Shown: positions 61,966 through 64,000 of the stretch, one piece after another | Layout of the letters: the number at the start of each line of letters is the position of its first letter | How positions within the stretch are numbered: position 1 is the first letter of the stretch | Source of the DNA: Chitinophaga japonensis | GTDB taxonomy: Bacteria; Bacteroidota; Bacteroidia; Chitinophagales; Chitinophagaceae | Assembly (NCBI RefSeq): GCF_007830125.1 | Contig: NZ_VLLG01000002.1 | Coordinates: 1,744,550 to 1,808,549 of the forward strand | Direction of reading: 5' to 3' | DNA: 64,000 nt | Made by a program: the position numbers and the translations under genes | The notes under the pieces: generated by a model | What the model was told of the DNA's origin: nothing | The model's input: the letters and a program-made list of their open reading frames with translations, nothing else | Database searches by the model: none

Positions 61966-63522
61966 ATGTTAAAGAGCTTTCATAAACTGATATGCGTTGC
62001 TGTAACGGGCCTGCTGGCATTATCCGCCTGTGACAAAGGGTTTGAAGAAATGAACGTCAACCCCGATGCGTCCCCTGCCGTGGAACCGGAATATATGTTC
62101 AGCAAAGCGTTGCTGGACGGCGTGAGCGGCGGCTATGGCACCACCATTACCACCTGGTATTCCACCAGCATGGTGTGCGCCGGCGGGGCCATACAACACT
62201 ACGCCACCTACAAGGATGTACCGGGCCTGGGCGATAAATATTACTGGCAGCAGGGCACCTATCCCTACGCATTCTTTGAGAACACCTACCCCGGCGCCGT
62301 GAACGAGATCGCCACCGTGATCAACGCCCTGCAGGAGGAGCCGGCAACGAATGTAAACAAGCTGTCCATCGCCCGCATCTGGCGCGTATATATTATGCAC
62401 CGCATTACGGACCTCTTTGGAGATGTGCCCTATACCGATGCCGTGAATGGATATACGGACAATAATTTTACGCCGGCCTACGACCAGCAATCCGCCATCT
62501 ACGCGGACATGCTCAGGGAGCTGGAGGAAGCTGCTGCCGCCTTTAGTGAAGGACAGCCTACTTTTGGCGCAGGGGATTTCATTTATAATGGCGATGTTGC
62601 CCGCTGGAAGAAATTTGCGTACTCCCTGATGCTGCGGCTGGGCATGCGCCTCAGCAAAGTGGATGCCGCACAGGCTCAAACCTGGGTGCAGAAAGCCATT
62701 GCCGGCGGTGTGATCATGGAGGATGCAGACCGCGCCTACATGAAATATGCCGACGGGCCGCAAACCTACAACCAGAACCCCGCCTCCTACGATATGCTGG
62801 CCAATAACTTTGCCGTGGCTAACGGCGATGGCAATACGGAGGGCGGTAAATATGCAAAGACCTTTATTGACTACCTGAAGAATAACAATGATCCCCGGCT
62901 GGGCGTGATATCCGTAGTGTGGGTAAGCGGCAAGGCAGATACCTCGGCCGCCCTGCAGAAGGGCATGCCCAACGGGCTGCTGGGCAAGCCGGCGGACTTT
63001 GTGACCTACTCCGAGCCGAACCCGAATACCGTGCTGCTGAAATCCGCGCCCTACATTGTCATGAGCGCCGGCGAGGTGAACCTGCTGCTGGCGGAAGCGG
63101 CCATCCGGGGCTGGTATGCCGGCGATGCGGCCACCGCTTACCAGGACGGCATCAGCGCATCCATGCGCAACTGGTCCCTGTTCGGGAGCGGGGGCGTTAT
63201 CAGCAGTGAGCGGATCAGTGCGTACCTGGCCGCCCATGCTTTCAACAGCGCCGGCACCTTTGAGCAGCAGATGGAGCAGATACATACCCAGCTATGGGTG
63301 ACCCTGCTGCTGGATGAGCAGGAAGCCTGGTCAGACTGGCGCCGTAGCGGCTACCCGGTACTGACACCGGTGAACGTGCCCGGTAATATTACCAACGGTG
63401 TTATTCCCCGCCGCCTCATCTACCCGCCTTCGGAAGAAAGCGTGAACAGCGCCAACCTGCAGGCGGCTTTGCAGCGGCAGGGCCCGAATGATTTTACGAC
63501 ACGTGTGTGGTGGGATAAATAA
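61966..63522 (+). CDS. SusD/RagB family outer membrane lipoprotein
   Basis: A 518-residue helical protein with a lipoprotein signal (LLALSACDKGFEEMNVNPD). Motifs such as RIWRVYIMHRITDLFGDVPYTDAVNG and YSLMLRLGMRLSKVD are those of the SusD-like_2 group. It caps the SusC barrel at the cell surface and binds substrate. It follows susC by 29 bp. Confidence 0.95.
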   Translation: MLKSFHKLICVAVTGLLALSACDKGFEEMNVNPDASPAVEPEYMFSKALLDGVSGGYGTTITTWYSTSMVCAGGAIQHYATYKDVPGLGDKYYWQQGTYPYAFFENTYPGAVNEIATVINALQEEPATNVNKLSIARIWRVYIMHRITDLFGDVPYTDAVNGYTDNNFTPAYDQQSAIYADMLRELEEAAAAFSEGQPTFGAGDFIYNGDVARWKKFAYSLMLRLGMRLSKVDAAQAQTWVQKAIAGGVIMEDADRAYMKYADGPQTYNQNPASYDMLANNFAVANGDGNTEGGKYAKTFIDYLKNNNDPRLGVISVVWVSGKADTSAALQKGMPNGLLGKPADFVTYSEPNPNTVLLKSAPYIVMSAGEVNLLLAEAAIRGWYAGDAATAYQDGISASMRNWSLFGSGGVISSERISAYLAAHAFNSAGTFEQQMEQIHTQLWVTLLLDEQEAWSDWRRSGYPVLTPVNVPGNITNGVIPRRLIYPPSEESVNSANLQAALQRQGPNDFTTRVWWDK

Positions 63523-63541
63523 TTTTTCAAATTGATAATGT

Positions 63542-64000
63542 ATGATAAACGAAAGAAGAAACGTACTCAAAAAGCTTTTTACCTCCCTGGCAGGCGTTGT
63601 TGGTTTTAGCGCAGTGGCCAAAGCAGCCGCCCCTGCCGGCGCAGACAAGCAGGTGCAGGGAGTGGTGTATGACCAGGAAGTGCCGCTTTTTTCCAGTGTT
63701 ACCCGGCACGGCAACCTTATTTTCCTGGCTGGTATCGGCGCGCATTTTGAAGGCGACATCAAAGCGCATACGGATCATGTGCTGAAAGAAATGGAAGCGC
63801 AGTTGAAAAAGGCCGGCAGCTCTATGGACAAAGTATTAAAGGTAAGCGTGTTCCTGCACGACCTGAATGACTATAAAGCCATGAACGAAGTATTCCGCGG
63901 CCGTTTCGGCAGCAAGCCCCCCGTGCGCACCACGGTAGCCGTATATGGCGGCGTGCCGGGCGACTCGCTGGTGGAGATGGATTGCATCGCTGCAATTTGA
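63542..64000 (+). CDS. Exported RidA (YjgF/Rid) family protein
   Basis: A 152-residue protein with a signal region of the twin-arginine type (ERRNVLKK then a hydrophobic stretch to AVAKAAAP) and then a complete Rid domain (LIFLAGIGAHFEG ... FGSKPPVRTTVAVYGGVPGDSLVEMDCIAAI, with the conserved Arg). Its stop codon ends exactly at the window edge. Rid proteins hydrolyse reactive enamines or imines. An exported version downstream of SusC/SusD suggests work on an imported nitrogen compound, or on a by-product of PLP or flavin enzymes in the periplasm. Confidence 0.88.
   Translation: MINERRNVLKKLFTSLAGVVGFSAVAKAAAPAGADKQVQGVVYDQEVPLFSSVTRHGNLIFLAGIGAHFEGDIKAHTDHVLKEMEAQLKKAGSSMDKVLKVSVFLHDLNDYKAMNEVFRGRFGSKPPVRTTVAVYGGVPGDSLVEMDCIAAI

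Overview
The window comes from a Bacteroidota chromosome, most likely a member of the Chitinophagaceae (Chitinophaga or a relative). The evidence is a SusC/SusD pair driven by an ECF sigma factor and a FecR anti-sigma factor, a C-terminal type IX secretion (T9SS) sorting domain, many exported enzymes, and near absence of Shine-Dalgarno sequences. Genes are closely packed and mostly GC-rich. The main exception is a visibly AT-rich pyruvyltransferase gene beside a tRNA-Arg. No insertion sequence, phage or CRISPR array was found.

Layout. 1-1.8 kb: 3' part of an ABC-F ATPase gene. 1.9-12.1 kb: a two-gene cassette present twice in tandem. Each copy has a lipoprotein glycosidase, then a cellulose-synthase-like GT2 enzyme fused to two extracytoplasmic glycosidase-like domains. 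This is the most novel-looking system here. 12.2-19 kb: small proteins, a Tat-type amine oxidase, a Tat-type aminotransferase, a secreted Hint-domain protein, a polyprenyl diphosphate synthase and a convergent class I terpene synthase. 19-24.6 kb: SRPBCC protein, AraC regulator, two PhzF-like genes, and a carboxymuconolactone decarboxylase-like / DMT transporter / ECF41 sigma operon. 24.6-27.1 kb: a thiosulfate-dehydrogenase-like, DsrE-like and binding-protein operon carrying a small repeated leader element. 27.3-32.5 kb: an ECF sigma cluster, an exported SnoaL-type protein and a T9SS-secreted GH64-CBM6 glucanase.

32.6-34.5 kb: AT-rich pyruvyltransferase, tRNA-Arg(CCG), MarC protein. 35.2-41.1 kb: a cobalamin-riboswitch operon (BtuB-like receptor, DUF6580-like membrane protein, CobU, CobT, CobS, CobC) for B12 uptake and lower-ligand assembly. 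41.2-49 kb: TPR protein with a second copy of the leader element, GntR regulator, MFS pump, sulfatase, Old Yellow Enzyme, AraC regulator, bestrophin, stress protein. 49-56.5 kb: an OmpR-type two-component system, YceI, a PepSY-like protein, a sigma-54 response regulator and a hybrid histidine kinase. 56.7-64 kb: ECF sigma, FecR, SusC with STN domain, SusD and an exported RidA protein, a complete substrate-sensing uptake locus.

Structure outside the genes: five intergenic regions hold arrays with a strict 7-bp period in three sequence flavours, all touching gene 3' ends. Two loci share a roughly 70-bp element encoding a micro-peptide (MKPS...ARFHxTLKK). The synthase paralogs share a nearly identical 142-bp tract that looks like gene conversion.
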